A stretch of DNA of 64,000 nt, taken from contig JAEETL010000001.1 of the NCBI GenBank assembly GCA_016290325.1, positions 333,069 through 397,068 on the forward strand, read 5' to 3'. Positions 36,927 through 45,468 of this stretch are shown piece by piece (within the stretch, counting starts at the first letter, position 1; every line of letters begins with the position of its first letter). The stretch comes from Muribaculaceae bacterium (GTDB taxonomy: Bacteria; Bacteroidota; Bacteroidia; Bacteroidales; Muribaculaceae). A program made the position numbers and the translations under genes. The notes below the pieces were generated by a model, which worked only from the letters and a program-made list of their open reading frames with translations, was not told the DNA's origin and made no database searches.

Positions 36927-37192
36927 TGTCGAAATGACAAAACGCTCATTGAAAAATTGACCACATCAAAGTAGATTGGGATACTCTTCAAATTTTTTAT
37001 GAAATGCCGAGAAAAGCGCTGCTCGTAATGGCGGGCCTCGACCGAAAGGTGCTTTACAGCCGGAGGATTACAAAGCTTGTGGCGCCCTCAAATCCTGTAT
37101 TTAGTCGGAGTTTCATCACATCCTTTGGTGTGGCTTCTTTATAAACGAGGAGCGAGATGTCTTACCAAGGCCATCCCGCTCCTCGGTTTTTT
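36927..37192 (+). ncRNA. Candidate structured non-coding RNA (about 265 nt)
   Basis: Bounded by its own promoter and a strong terminator, with no convincing open frame. Long-range helices: CCACATCAAAG (36961-36971) with CTTTGGTGTGG (37123-37133), 11 pairs with one G-U; ATGAAA (36999-37004) with TTTCAT (37111-37116) and CCGA (37007-37010) with TCGG (37105-37108); and an ACC-GAAA-GGT hairpin with a GNRA loop (37041-37050). The long fold-back with an asymmetric internal loop recalls 6S RNA, but I cannot confirm that; tmRNA and RNase P RNA motifs are absent. Confidence 0.6.
37146..37192 (+). terminator. Strong rho-independent terminator of the candidate ncRNA
   Basis: CGAGGAGCG (37146-37154) pairs with CGCTCCTCG (37177-37185), and GATG (37156-37159) with CATC (37172-37175), followed by GTTTTTT. 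No protein gene precedes it. Confidence 0.88.
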
Positions 37193-37201
37193 CATGATAA
37201 T

Positions 37202-37233
37202 TTTGGTCACATGAGCGAAAAGATGTATATTTG
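37202..37233 (+). promoter_or_regulatory. Promoter of small membrane protein gene
   Basis: TTTG (37202-37205), 20 bases, TATATTTG (37226-37233): full consensus. Confidence 0.8.
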
Positions 37234-37267
37234 CATCGCAAAAACAATTAAACGACGACTAAGAACA

Positions 37268-37474
37268 ATGAAGGCATATTTATATAAGGAAGAGGAGCAG
37301 CCCATCGAGCCCATTGATGAGCACAAGCTCGCCATAGCCGACGAGAAGCCCGAGAAGTCAGATGTACCCAAGCTGTCGCTCTATGTGGTGAAGTACAAGC
37401 CCATTTGGGCCGCCACCATTATCGCGCTGGTGATTTTCATCGTCTGGGCGCTCGCAACCTGGCTGTTGAACTGA
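37268..37474 (+). CDS. Small single-pass membrane protein
   Basis: 68 aa, family not recognised. The frame is open back to 37157, but the promoter at 37202-37233 places the start at 37268 (MKAYLYKEEEQPIEPIDEH). An acidic, proline-containing cytosolic part of about 45 residues precedes one membrane segment (IWAATIIALVIFIVWALATW) that ends almost at the C terminus, so it is tail-anchored in form. It stands alone between two strong regulatory blocks, with a full promoter, which supports it being real. Confidence 0.7.
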   Translation: MKAYLYKEEEQPIEPIDEHKLAIADEKPEKSDVPKLSLYVVKYKPIWAATIIALVIFIVWALATWLLN

Positions 37475-37621
37475 TTCCTTGAAACAATGCTTAATTGACT
37501 GACATTGTGTAAGATAATGCCAGTCTTATAAACTTGTCGATAAATTTTTTTTAAAAAAGTTCGCAAAAACGCTTGCAGATTACGAAAATAGCAGTAACTT
37601 TGCAGCGCAAAAAACGAAAAT

Positions 37622-37695
37622 GGTCCCTTAGCTCAATTGAATAGAGCGTTTGACTACGGATCAAAAGGTTACAGGTTTGAATCCTGTAGGGATCA
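37622..37695 (+). tRNA. tRNA-Arg (anticodon ACG)
   Basis: Complete cloverleaf: acceptor GGTCCCT/AGGGATC (one G-U), D arm with TAGCTC...GAGC, anticodon stem TTTGA/TCAAA with loop CTACGGA, T arm ACAGG-TTTGAAT-CCTGT, discriminator A. CCA is not encoded. ACG would be edited to ICG to read CGU/CGC/CGA. Confidence 0.95.
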
Positions 37696-37700
37696 CTTGA

Positions 37701-37748
37701 AGAAAGCGCAATCGCTGAGAAATCAGTCGGTTGCGTTTCTTTTTTTTT
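37701..37748 (+). terminator. Terminator after tRNA-Arg
   Basis: AGAAAGCGCAA (37701-37711) pairs with TTGCGTTTCT (37731-37740), followed by a run of T to 37748. Confidence 0.85.
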
Positions 37749-37932
37749 GTGTTGTTGGTTGCTTTTTTTAGAGGCCAGGTGCTCGCTGATCTGTTTTCTG
37801 ATGTCGATCAGCGCCAATAGCTGAGCCGCGTAATTCATAATTTTCAAAAGTTGTCTCATGATGTCGTTATTGTAATTAGTTATTAATAAAATTTTAGATA
37901 AATTTATAAGGTTGAAATAAATACAGTTTGTT

Positions 37933-37963
37933 TTTGATGTTTTTATTATTTTTGCTATATTTG
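37933..37963 (+). promoter_or_regulatory. Promoter of LRR/dockerin gene
   Basis: TTTG (37933-37936), 19 bases, TATATTTG (37956-37963): full consensus. It implies a leader of about 235 bases. Confidence 0.85.
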
Positions 37964-37967
37964 CATC

Positions 37968-38203
37968 GAAATAATCCTTGAACCTACCCTATGACGAGTG
38001 AGAGAAACATAAAGATTGTAAAGAATTGGCTGGGAATTTGGATAATTCCCGAGATTTGTTACTCTCTCTTACTAACAGCCAATCTGACATTATACCGACG
38101 CGCCCGCACGGTCGGGTAATCTAAGGCTTTTTTTGCCAACGGGCAAGGGAGGCCGTTTTCATTGTTTATTACTTTTGTTCAACCATATAAATTACAAAAT
38201 AAA
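37968..38203 (+). other. Long structured 5' leader of the LRR/dockerin gene
   Basis: After the promoter, ATTGGCTG pairs with CAGCCAAT about 60 bases later (roughly 38025-38090), enclosing a perfect GGGAATT-tggat-AATTCCC hairpin; further down are CCCG-cacggt-CGGG and TTGCC-aacg-GGCAA hairpins. No leader peptide was identified. Function unknown; no known riboswitch consensus was recognised. Confidence 0.45.
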
Positions 38204-40591
38204 ATGAAAAAGATTCTTTTTACTTTCTTGACGGTGCTGCTGGCAACGCTGGCGGCACAGGCGGCCACCGACTATGGCTTCGAGGTGGCAGGAGTCACGG
38301 TGACCAGTGCCAACTGCAACAACATCGTGACCAACTACATCACGGGCGGAACGGTGTATTACGTGCCAAGTTCCAACACCTTGTACATGAACAATGTCAC
38401 TATCACCATGACGGGCGACTACAACCGTGTCATCAACAACCTGGAATGCTCGGATCTGAAAGTCGAATTCAGTGGCACCTGCAACCTGTATGCTCGGGAC
38501 GCTGCCGTGGTCCGCATCAGGAGGACTACCACGCTGTCTGCCCCGTCGGCAAGCACTGTCGTCAACATCACCGGTGTCAACGAGAACGGTATCTGGTTGG
38601 CAACAAGGAATGTTTTCGATCTTATTATTCAGGGTCCCGGAACATTCAATATCTCGTCCACCAATAATACGGCTATCGAGGATGAGGAAAATGGCTCGGC
38701 CTCCCATGTGGATATATGGCACAATGTGTATTTTAATAATGTGAATGCCGTTTTGTCGTCTGGAGGAAACAGTGTCGTCAAGCGTTTGCTTCTCAATTTT
38801 AAAGCAGGCAGTAGCGTGAGATTCAAGGCCACCAATAATTCCAGTTATCCGGTTATTGATTATTGTCAAAACTGGGATCTCTATGGGAATGAGGCCATCT
38901 TGGAGCCATACGGAGCCTATTATAGCAATGGCACCGTCTATGATTCCAGCGGTAACAAGGTCTATAATCAGGATGTTTATGTCAGCGACGACTATGTGGC
39001 CATCATCAACGCCACCAACTTCCCCGACGCCAATTTCCGCAACTATTTGCTCGGCCTCTATCCCAAGTGCTATATCACCCAGACCGATGTCAACAACTGC
39101 ACAACGGAGAACGTTAGCGGCAAGAGCATTTCCAATCTCCAGGGCATCAAGTACTTCACTGCCCTGAAGCAACTGATCTGCTACAACAACCCGATGACAT
39201 CGCTCGATGTGTCGGGCATGACCTCACTCACCTATCTGGACTGCGCCCCGACCGACAGCTACACCGGCACAAAACTGACCTCGCTCGATGTGTCGGGCTG
39301 CACTAACCTCGAGACGCTCCTGTGTTATAACACCAACATTTACTCGCTCAGCGTGGACGACTGCACCAATCTCAAGACGCTCAACTGCCACAATTGCCCC
39401 AATCTGACGCTCCTATCGGTAATCAACAAGTCGAGCCTTAACACGCTCAACTGCTTGAATTGCACAGCCCTAACTAGACTCTATTGTCACCAGAATGCCT
39501 TGATCTCGCTCGATGTGACGGGTTGCACGGCGTTGAAAACGCTCAAGTGCTACGAGAACGCCAACCTGGCGACCATCACGGGCTTGGCCGATTGCAGGGC
39601 CATCACCCATCTGGACTGCGGGGATTGCCAGATCACCAGCCTGCCTGGCGTGAACAACATGAGCGACATCGCTACACTGCTGGCCCGCAACAACAAGTTG
39701 ACTGCGCTCGTAGTAACCTACAAGAGCAACCTGACAAACTTGAACGTCAGAGGTAATACGACACTGACCGCCCTTCATTGTAGTTCAAATGACTTGACAA
39801 CGCTTAACGTGACAGGTTGCACTGCATTGAGTGATCTCTCTTGCTTTAGTAATGCTAACCTGGCAACCATCACCGGTCTAAGCGACTGCAAGGCCATCAC
39901 CCGTCTGGACTGCGAGGACTGCGCCATCACCAGTCTGCCTGGCGTGAACAACATGACCAACATCGCTACACTGCTGGCCCGCAACAACAAGTTGACCACG
40001 CTTGAAGTAACCAACAAGAGCAACCTGACAAACCTGAGAGTTAATGGTAATACGACGCTGACCACACTCAAGTGCTTTAATAACGCCTTGACTTCATTAG
40101 ATGTAACCTCTTGCTCAGCAATGACTTTGATGAGTTGCTATGGCAATCAGCTGACCTCGCTCAGTGTGGAGGGTTGCACTTCCCTGAAAGACCTCTACTG
40201 CAACAGTAACCATATCAGTGGCACGGCAATGACCAACCTGGTCAACAGTTTGCCCACACGCTCGGCTAGCGACCCCGGCAACTTCCGCGTTTTGAGCACC
40301 ACCCAAGAGGCCAACGTCATTACCGCCGAACAAATCGCCATTGCCCGTAGCAAATTCTGGAATCCCATGATGTTGAACGGAGGCGACTGGGTAGACCTGA
40401 CTGACTCGACGCGCGGCGACGTGAACGGCGACGGCAATGTGACCATCGACGACGTGACGGAATTGATCGACTACCTGTTAGGCTCCAATTCCAGCATCAA
40501 CGTAGCCAATGCCGATGCCAACCAGGACGGCAACGTGAGCATCGACGATGTGACGGCGCTCATCGACTACCTGCTGAACGGCACTTGGTAA
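38204..40591 (+). CDS. Secreted leucine-rich repeat protein with dockerin-like tail
   Basis: 795 aa from the ATG at 38204, which gives a clean signal peptide (MKKILFTFLTVLLATLAAQA); an upstream ATG at 38162 adds a non-signal extension. Residues about 20-270 are a beta-rich domain; from about 285 to 700 run roughly 18-20 internalin-like LRR units of about 21-23 residues (LDVSGCTNLETL, LDVTGCTALKTL). Two near-identical blocks (GLADCRAITHLDCGDC and GLSDCKAITRLDCEDC) show recent internal duplication. Tail loops DVNGDGNVTIDD and DANQDGNVSIDD are dockerin-like. Probably a surface adhesin. Confidence 0.88.
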   Translation: MKKILFTFLTVLLATLAAQAATDYGFEVAGVTVTSANCNNIVTNYITGGTVYYVPSSNTLYMNNVTITMTGDYNRVINNLECSDLKVEFSGTCNLYARDAAVVRIRRTTTLSAPSASTVVNITGVNENGIWLATRNVFDLIIQGPGTFNISSTNNTAIEDEENGSASHVDIWHNVYFNNVNAVLSSGGNSVVKRLLLNFKAGSSVRFKATNNSSYPVIDYCQNWDLYGNEAILEPYGAYYSNGTVYDSSGNKVYNQDVYVSDDYVAIINATNFPDANFRNYLLGLYPKCYITQTDVNNCTTENVSGKSISNLQGIKYFTALKQLICYNNPMTSLDVSGMTSLTYLDCAPTDSYTGTKLTSLDVSGCTNLETLLCYNTNIYSLSVDDCTNLKTLNCHNCPNLTLLSVINKSSLNTLNCLNCTALTRLYCHQNALISLDVTGCTALKTLKCYENANLATITGLADCRAITHLDCGDCQITSLPGVNNMSDIATLLARNNKLTALVVTYKSNLTNLNVRGNTTLTALHCSSNDLTTLNVTGCTALSDLSCFSNANLATITGLSDCKAITRLDCEDCAITSLPGVNNMTNIATLLARNNKLTTLEVTNKSNLTNLRVNGNTTLTTLKCFNNALTSLDVTSCSAMTLMSCYGNQLTSLSVEGCTSLKDLYCNSNHISGTAMTNLVNSLPTRSASDPGNFRVLSTTQEANVITAEQIAIARSKFWNPMMLNGGDWVDLTDSTRGDVNGDGNVTIDDVTELIDYLLGSNSSINVANADANQDGNVSIDDVTALIDYLLNGTW

Positions 40592-40703
40592 CCTCATGCC
40601 AAGTCACTAAGAATTTTTGAAAACAACAGATACAGCAAATACAGTATAAATATATTTGTCATTGTTGTCTTTCTTGTCTTCAAAACTGGAGTATTGTCAT
40701 GGC

Positions 40704-40878
40704 GCTGTGTCATAATTCAAGACCCAATTGTGTGGTCGCGCTTCGCGCGAGAAATTAAAGCAAAATTATCATTGAAATTAAGTAAAGATTATATCTCGTT
40801 TAATTTTTATGAAAAATTTTTGCTTAATTTCTCGGTCGTCAGGCCGATCAAAGTTCTAGGCGTGAATTATGACACAGC
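40704..40878. repeat. 175-bp fold-back (MITE-like) element
   Basis: Bounded by a perfect 16-base inverted repeat, GCTGTGTCATAATTCA (40704-40719) and TGAATTATGACACAGC (40863-40878). A second nested repeat is GAGAAATTAA (40749-40758) with TTAATTTCTC (40824-40833), extending into AGCAAAA/TTTTTGC. It lies between convergent genes and has no transposase. No target-site duplication is evident. The 338-base gap holds nothing else I can identify. Confidence 0.65.
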
Positions 40879-40929
40879 ATCATGTCGCTTTTTAAGTATG
40901 TTTTAGGGGGACACGTGGCGCAATAGCCG

Positions 40930-43158
40930 TTAGTTGCCGCTTCTCAGGCCGCCCACCAGGTCGTCGTTCTCGACGGTGGTGCTGGTCTGCTTGACGTGTG
41001 TATTGCTGGAGCCGAAAGCGTAGCTCACCGAGAGTTGCGCGTTGCGTTGGTTGAAGTGACCCACGCCGTGATTCACATAATCGCCCTGCGTGATATATCC
41101 CTTGGACACATCATACTTGTGCAGGATGGAATTGGCAGTCAGTCTCACCGTCAGGCGGTTGTCCTTGAGGAACGAACGTGACAGACCCAACATAATCGTC
41201 GGGTCGGGCATGGAGCTGTAACCATACACATGACGCAGGTCATGGCCGATTTCGTACCACATGCAGGTCACCGTAGCACGCAACTTCCACGGCAACTGCT
41301 GCGTGAGTTGGGCATACAGATTGCCACCCCAGCCGCTGTTTGTCAAGTCCTGCGAGGGGTTGCGGTAACGCTTGTAGCACAATTCCCCGTTCATGTAGAA
41401 AGTGGTCTTGGATGTCATCATCCACTGCACGAAGCCCCCCACACCCGCCATCAGGTAGCGGCAGTCATTGCTGTTGGTCAAGTGGACAATGTCGTCCTGG
41501 ACTGTGCGATAAGTGCCGATGAGGTTGTTGGTGATGGTCAAGGTGGGCTTGACATTGAAGGTCAAGCGGTTGCCCGTGTGCTGGAAGTTGATGCTCAGCA
41601 TGATGTTGCGGGCACTCGACAGGTGCGGATTGCCATATTCTATTGTCGTGGTATAACGCCTGACTGCGGGGTTGAGATACTGAATGCCAGGGCGGTTTAG
41701 GCTTGTCGCCCACGACAGGCGCAGGCTGTTGAACGGCGACAGTTGCCAGTGCACACTCGCCGAGGGCACCACGTCATGCAGGTCGCGACCGAAAGGTTCC
41801 CCGTCGCCATTGGGATAACTGGCGCGGAAGTGGCTGTACTCATAGCGCAAGCCACCGCGCAGGGTGAGGTCGCCCACCTGGTAGCGCCATGATGCATAGG
41901 CGGCCCCCACGTGCATGTCGTGCTTGAAGCGGGTGTCAGTGTCCAGTTCTGCATCGCTGTTATACTGCATGCGGTTGTGGCTCTTGTTCAGGCGCAGGAT
42001 GTACTTGCCGCCCACCTCCAGCAGGTGATGCCCCCATAGCGGCAGTTGGTAGTCGAGTTGCCAGGTGTGCTCGATAAAGCGTTCCTTGCCCCACTTGCTG
42101 TAGGCTGTGTAGTCAAACGGCGGATTGACCAGATTGATGAGCGAGTCGTACTGCTCCTCGTGCTGGCCCGTGGTCGAGAACATGTAGGAGGCGGTCAGGA
42201 CTTCGTCTTTGCGGCTGGTGCGATGCTCCCAATCGGCACGGCCATTCCACGACATGAAGCCATACTGCGGCAGGTTAAACGGGTTATCATAGGACGTGAG
42301 CAACTGCCCTGCCGCGTCATGATACTCGATGTGGCTGTCACCGTAGATGTTCAGCCCGTAGCGGTAACCGCCAAAAGATGCAGTGATCAAGTTCAGCGAA
42401 TCGATTTCCAGGCTGGCGTTCAGGCTAAGGTTATAGACCCAAGCGGGTTGCTCATTGCGATAGAGATTATACATCGTGGTGCCAGTGTCTTTATAGGTGG
42501 TCCATGTCTCGTCCTCACCGGCAAACTGGCGATGGGCCTGTTTCTGGTAAAATGCTGTCGTTCCCAGTGTGAACTTGCCAACCCGTGCCGCAACATAGGC
42601 ACTGGCGTTGGGCGAACCGAAGGTGTTGATCGAAGCCGACACCGTGCCGTTCACGCCCTCGATGCGCACACCCTCGACGGTGACGATATTTAATATTGCC
42701 GTCGCTCCTTCGGCGTCATAGCGTGCCCCAGGCTCGGTGATGACTTCGATACGTTTGATCACGCTGGCCGGCATGGCGCGCAACACCTCGTGCGGGTTGG
42801 ACGATAAGGACGGGTCGGGGTGCCCGTTCTTGTAAATCTTGAAGTTCCCGCCGCCATTGACGCGCACATTGTCTTGGCCGTCAACGCTCACCAGCGGCAC
42901 CTTGCGCAACATGTCGAGCACGGTGCTCGTGCGTGCCTCGGGGTCGGCCTGCACATTGTAGCTCAAGCGGTCGTCCAGCGTCTTGACCAATTGGCGCATC
43001 GTCACCACCTCCACATCGTTGAGCGCAATGGTATCAATAACGCTCAATGTGATACTATCCTGTTTTTCTTCGACTTGCCCGGCAATATCCTGGGCCTGCA
43101 CATTGGCGGCCATCGCCATGACCGCTGTCATTATCACGATAAATCTCGACATGTTCAT
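40930..43158 (-). CDS. TonB-type outer membrane beta-barrel receptor (OMP_b-brl_3-like)
   Basis: Start set at 43158 (MNMSRFIVIMTAVMAMAANVQAQ, signal peptide); the longer frame from 43233 has no signal. 742 aa. A plug domain follows (TVLDMLRKVPLVSVDGQDNV, then IKRIEVITEPGARYDAEGA near residues 135-153), then a long aromatic-rich barrel. No N-terminal carboxypeptidase-like domain and no SusD partner, so not a SusC. Divergent from a kinase/regulator pair that may control it. Substrate unknown. Confidence 0.85.
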   Translation of the reverse strand: MNMSRFIVIMTAVMAMAANVQAQDIAGQVEEKQDSITLSVIDTIALNDVEVVTMRQLVKTLDDRLSYNVQADPEARTSTVLDMLRKVPLVSVDGQDNVRVNGGGNFKIYKNGHPDPSLSSNPHEVLRAMPASVIKRIEVITEPGARYDAEGATAILNIVTVEGVRIEGVNGTVSASINTFGSPNASAYVAARVGKFTLGTTAFYQKQAHRQFAGEDETWTTYKDTGTTMYNLYRNEQPAWVYNLSLNASLEIDSLNLITASFGGYRYGLNIYGDSHIEYHDAAGQLLTSYDNPFNLPQYGFMSWNGRADWEHRTSRKDEVLTASYMFSTTGQHEEQYDSLINLVNPPFDYTAYSKWGKERFIEHTWQLDYQLPLWGHHLLEVGGKYILRLNKSHNRMQYNSDAELDTDTRFKHDMHVGAAYASWRYQVGDLTLRGGLRYEYSHFRASYPNGDGEPFGRDLHDVVPSASVHWQLSPFNSLRLSWATSLNRPGIQYLNPAVRRYTTTIEYGNPHLSSARNIMLSINFQHTGNRLTFNVKPTLTITNNLIGTYRTVQDDIVHLTNSNDCRYLMAGVGGFVQWMMTSKTTFYMNGELCYKRYRNPSQDLTNSGWGGNLYAQLTQQLPWKLRATVTCMWYEIGHDLRHVYGYSSMPDPTIMLGLSRSFLKDNRLTVRLTANSILHKYDVSKGYITQGDYVNHGVGHFNQRNAQLSVSYAFGSSNTHVKQTSTTVENDDLVGGLRSGN

Positions 43159-43266
43159 TTTTTGTTTTTGATTGATTTCGGCGGCAAAATTACCCTCAAC
43201 TTTCGGCTCGATCGCGTTTGCGTGACTTACCAAGTCTTAACCGAAAACTTATTTAGTCTTAACAGA

Positions 43267-43299
43267 TTTGCCGGCTGACGGGAATATTGTGTATTTTTG
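43267..43299 (+). promoter_or_regulatory. Promoter of histidine kinase gene, leaderless
   Basis: TTTG (43267-43270), 21 bases, TATTTTTG (43292-43299). The start codon is at 43306, so the transcript has a leader of about three bases at most. A minus-strand TAATTTTG at 43186-43193 could serve the divergent receptor gene. Confidence 0.75.
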
Positions 43300-43305
43300 C
43301 GGGTA

Positions 43306-44754
43306 ATGAACGTGAGGCTGAAATATATCGCGGTTTTGGTGATTGCAGCACTGTTGGGTGTCGCTGCCTATCAAGCCTACTGGCTGGAGCAACTGCACTT
43401 CACCATAGGCGAACAGATGGATAACGACATCTACGAGGCCATGCGTGTCGCCGACCTCAAGGAGGTTTACCTGCGCCTCAAGAGCCTTGAGGATAACGGG
43501 CCTCATGGCGAGATGGATGTGAGCGCCGGGCTGGGAGAGGACGGTAGCATCATCGCCAAAACTGTCACGACAACCCAGGTCACACTTGATGGAGAGACGC
43601 TTGAGCAGAAGACCGGAGTGGTGCTGCGTTCAAGCCCCCAAGCCGAAGGCGACAGCACGGCAGATGAAGAAAATGCTTTCATGAAGATGCTGGAAGAGCA
43701 GATTTCGGTCACTGAGCTTGCCGCAATGATTCAACAAGGCCTTCACTTGGGCGTTGACCGTTTTGAGGGCACGAGGTATGAGACATTTGACACCCTGCTC
43801 ACGTCAGGTCTACAGCAACTGGGGCTGAGCGGTGAGCACCAGTTGGTATGCATCAAGGCCGATACCGTCTTCCGGCACACGACGGCCGGGTACACACCAA
43901 GCAAGCGGGCGCGACAGTTTGTCTATAACTGGACTGATTATGGCCGCTATGAACTGACCATTGAACCGACCACAGGCCTGGTCTGGCGTGAGATGGCGGG
44001 AATCCTGACGGCCTCGGGGCTCATCGTGCTGCTGCTGGGACTGGCCTTTTACTTCTTGATCAGGACAATCCTCAGGCAACGCACCCTCGATGAGATGAAG
44101 AGCGACTTCACCAATAACATCACCCATGAGTTGAAGACGCCCATTGCTGTGGCCTACGCCGCCAATGATGCCTTGCTCAACTTCGGTGAGCATGCCGATG
44201 AGGCCAAGCGGCACCACTACCTGACCTTGTGCCGCCACCAGCTGGAACAACTGAGCGGCATGGTCGAGCAAATCCTGTCGATGAGCATGGAACGGCGGCG
44301 CCAATTCAAACTGAACATCGAGGCGGTGAATTTTGACGAATTGCTACAACCCGTTATCGAGCAACAACGTCTCAAGGCCGACAAACCCGTCAGCATCATC
44401 ACCATCATCAAGCCCGAAGGACTGACTGTGCAAGCCGACCGTGCCCACTTGAGTAACATCCTCAACAACCTCATCGACAACGCCATCAAGTATTCTCCAG
44501 ACGAGGCCCGCATCACAGTGAGCGCTTCGCCCGATTCCATCACCGTCACCGATTGCGGCATCGGTATAGCCCCCGATAAGTTGCCGCACATCTTTGACAA
44601 GTTTTACCGTGTTCCCACCGGAAATGTGCATGACGTGAAGGGGTACGGCTTGGGGTTGTTCTACGTCAAGACGATGGTCGAGAAACACGGCTGGGCCATC
44701 CATGTCACCAGCACAAGAGGCAAAGGGACGACATTCACAATTGAGTTGAAATGA
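43306..44754 (+). CDS. Sensor histidine kinase
   Basis: 482 aa. Two membrane segments (about residues 6-24 and 232-255) enclose a periplasmic sensor of about 205 residues that I do not recognise; no HAMP domain is evident between the second segment and the kinase core. H-box TNNITHELKTPIAVAYA, N-box NLIDNAIKYSP, G1 DCGIGIAPDKL, F-box FDKFYR and G2 GYGLGLFYVK are all intact. It overlaps the response regulator gene by 4 bases (ATGA at 44751). Likely partner of the divergent receptor, but this is inferred from position. Confidence 0.95.
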   Translation: MNVRLKYIAVLVIAALLGVAAYQAYWLEQLHFTIGEQMDNDIYEAMRVADLKEVYLRLKSLEDNGPHGEMDVSAGLGEDGSIIAKTVTTTQVTLDGETLEQKTGVVLRSSPQAEGDSTADEENAFMKMLEEQISVTELAAMIQQGLHLGVDRFEGTRYETFDTLLTSGLQQLGLSGEHQLVCIKADTVFRHTTAGYTPSKRARQFVYNWTDYGRYELTIEPTTGLVWREMAGILTASGLIVLLLGLAFYFLIRTILRQRTLDEMKSDFTNNITHELKTPIAVAYAANDALLNFGEHADEAKRHHYLTLCRHQLEQLSGMVEQILSMSMERRRQFKLNIEAVNFDELLQPVIEQQRLKADKPVSIITIIKPEGLTVQADRAHLSNILNNLIDNAIKYSPDEARITVSASPDSITVTDCGIGIAPDKLPHIFDKFYRVPTGNVHDVKGYGLGLFYVKTMVEKHGWAIHVTSTRGKGTTFTIELK

Positions 44755-45455
44755 GTGAGACCATCAACATATTGCTGGCCGAAGACGAGCGCACCCTGGC
44801 AATGATTATCAAGGACACGCTGGATGGCCAAGGATTCCTTGTCACTGTGGCCAGTGATGGCGAGGAGGCGTTGAGGCTATATGCCACCGATAAGCCGGAT
44901 GTGCTCGTCGCCGACGTGATGATGCCCCGGCTTGACGGATACGAGCTTGTGCGCCGCATCCGCAAGACCGACCAGCAGACACCTGTCATTTTCCTGACGG
45001 CGCGCTCGGCGGTCAACGATGTGGTTCATGGTTTTGAGATGGGCGCCAACGATTACTTGAAAAAGCCTTTCGGGATGCAGGAACTCATTGTGCGCATCAA
45101 GGCGTTATTGGGAAGGGCGTGCACTGTCGCCTCCCAGCCTGAACATGCCACACGTTTCAACATTGGTCAATACCTCTTCGATGCGGTCATCCAGAGGCTG
45201 ACTCATGTGCCAACGGGCACGCGAAGCGAGTTGTCCTATCGCGAGAGTGAGATCCTGAGCCGCCTGTGTCAGCGTCCCAGTGAGGTCGTGACGTCTCAGT
45301 CACTCCTGCTTGAACTATGGGGCGACGACAGTTTTTTCAATAACAAGAGTCTGCATGTGTTCATCACGAAACTGCGGCACCGCCTCGCACTTGATGCGTC
45401 GTTGCGCATTGTCAACGTGCGTGGTATTGGCTACAAATTGATTGTTGGTGAGTGA
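44751..45455 (+). CDS. OmpR-family response regulator
   Basis: 234 aa. Receiver domain with acidic pocket (LLAEDER), phosphoacceptor Asp in VLVADVMMPRLDGYELV at about residue 53, conserved Thr in FLTARS and Lys in YLKKPF. The C-terminal winged-helix has LSYRESEILSRLCQRPSEVV and RHRLALDASLRIVNVRGIGY. It is translationally coupled to the kinase gene before it, with which it forms a two-component pair. Confidence 0.96.
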   Translation: MSETINILLAEDERTLAMIIKDTLDGQGFLVTVASDGEEALRLYATDKPDVLVADVMMPRLDGYELVRRIRKTDQQTPVIFLTARSAVNDVVHGFEMGANDYLKKPFGMQELIVRIKALLGRACTVASQPEHATRFNIGQYLFDAVIQRLTHVPTGTRSELSYRESEILSRLCQRPSEVVTSQSLLLELWGDDSFFNNKSLHVFITKLRHRLALDASLRIVNVRGIGYKLIVGE

Positions 45456-45468
45456 ACAGTGGTGTTTG

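Noticed and set aside
37551..37859. 102-codon minus-strand frame
   Set aside because: It runs through the tRNA-Arg gene and its terminator in antisense; the middle part is simply the tRNA complement. The first 30 residues look protein-like but there is no promoter.
40694..40906. 70-codon plus-strand frame in the fold-back element
   Set aside because: It spans the inverted repeats, has no start signals and no family resemblance.
40930..43158. SusC-type receptor / polysaccharide utilisation locus
   Set aside because: No SusD partner, no glycoside hydrolases and no SusC N-terminal extension; the receptor at 61238 likewise has no SusD in the window.
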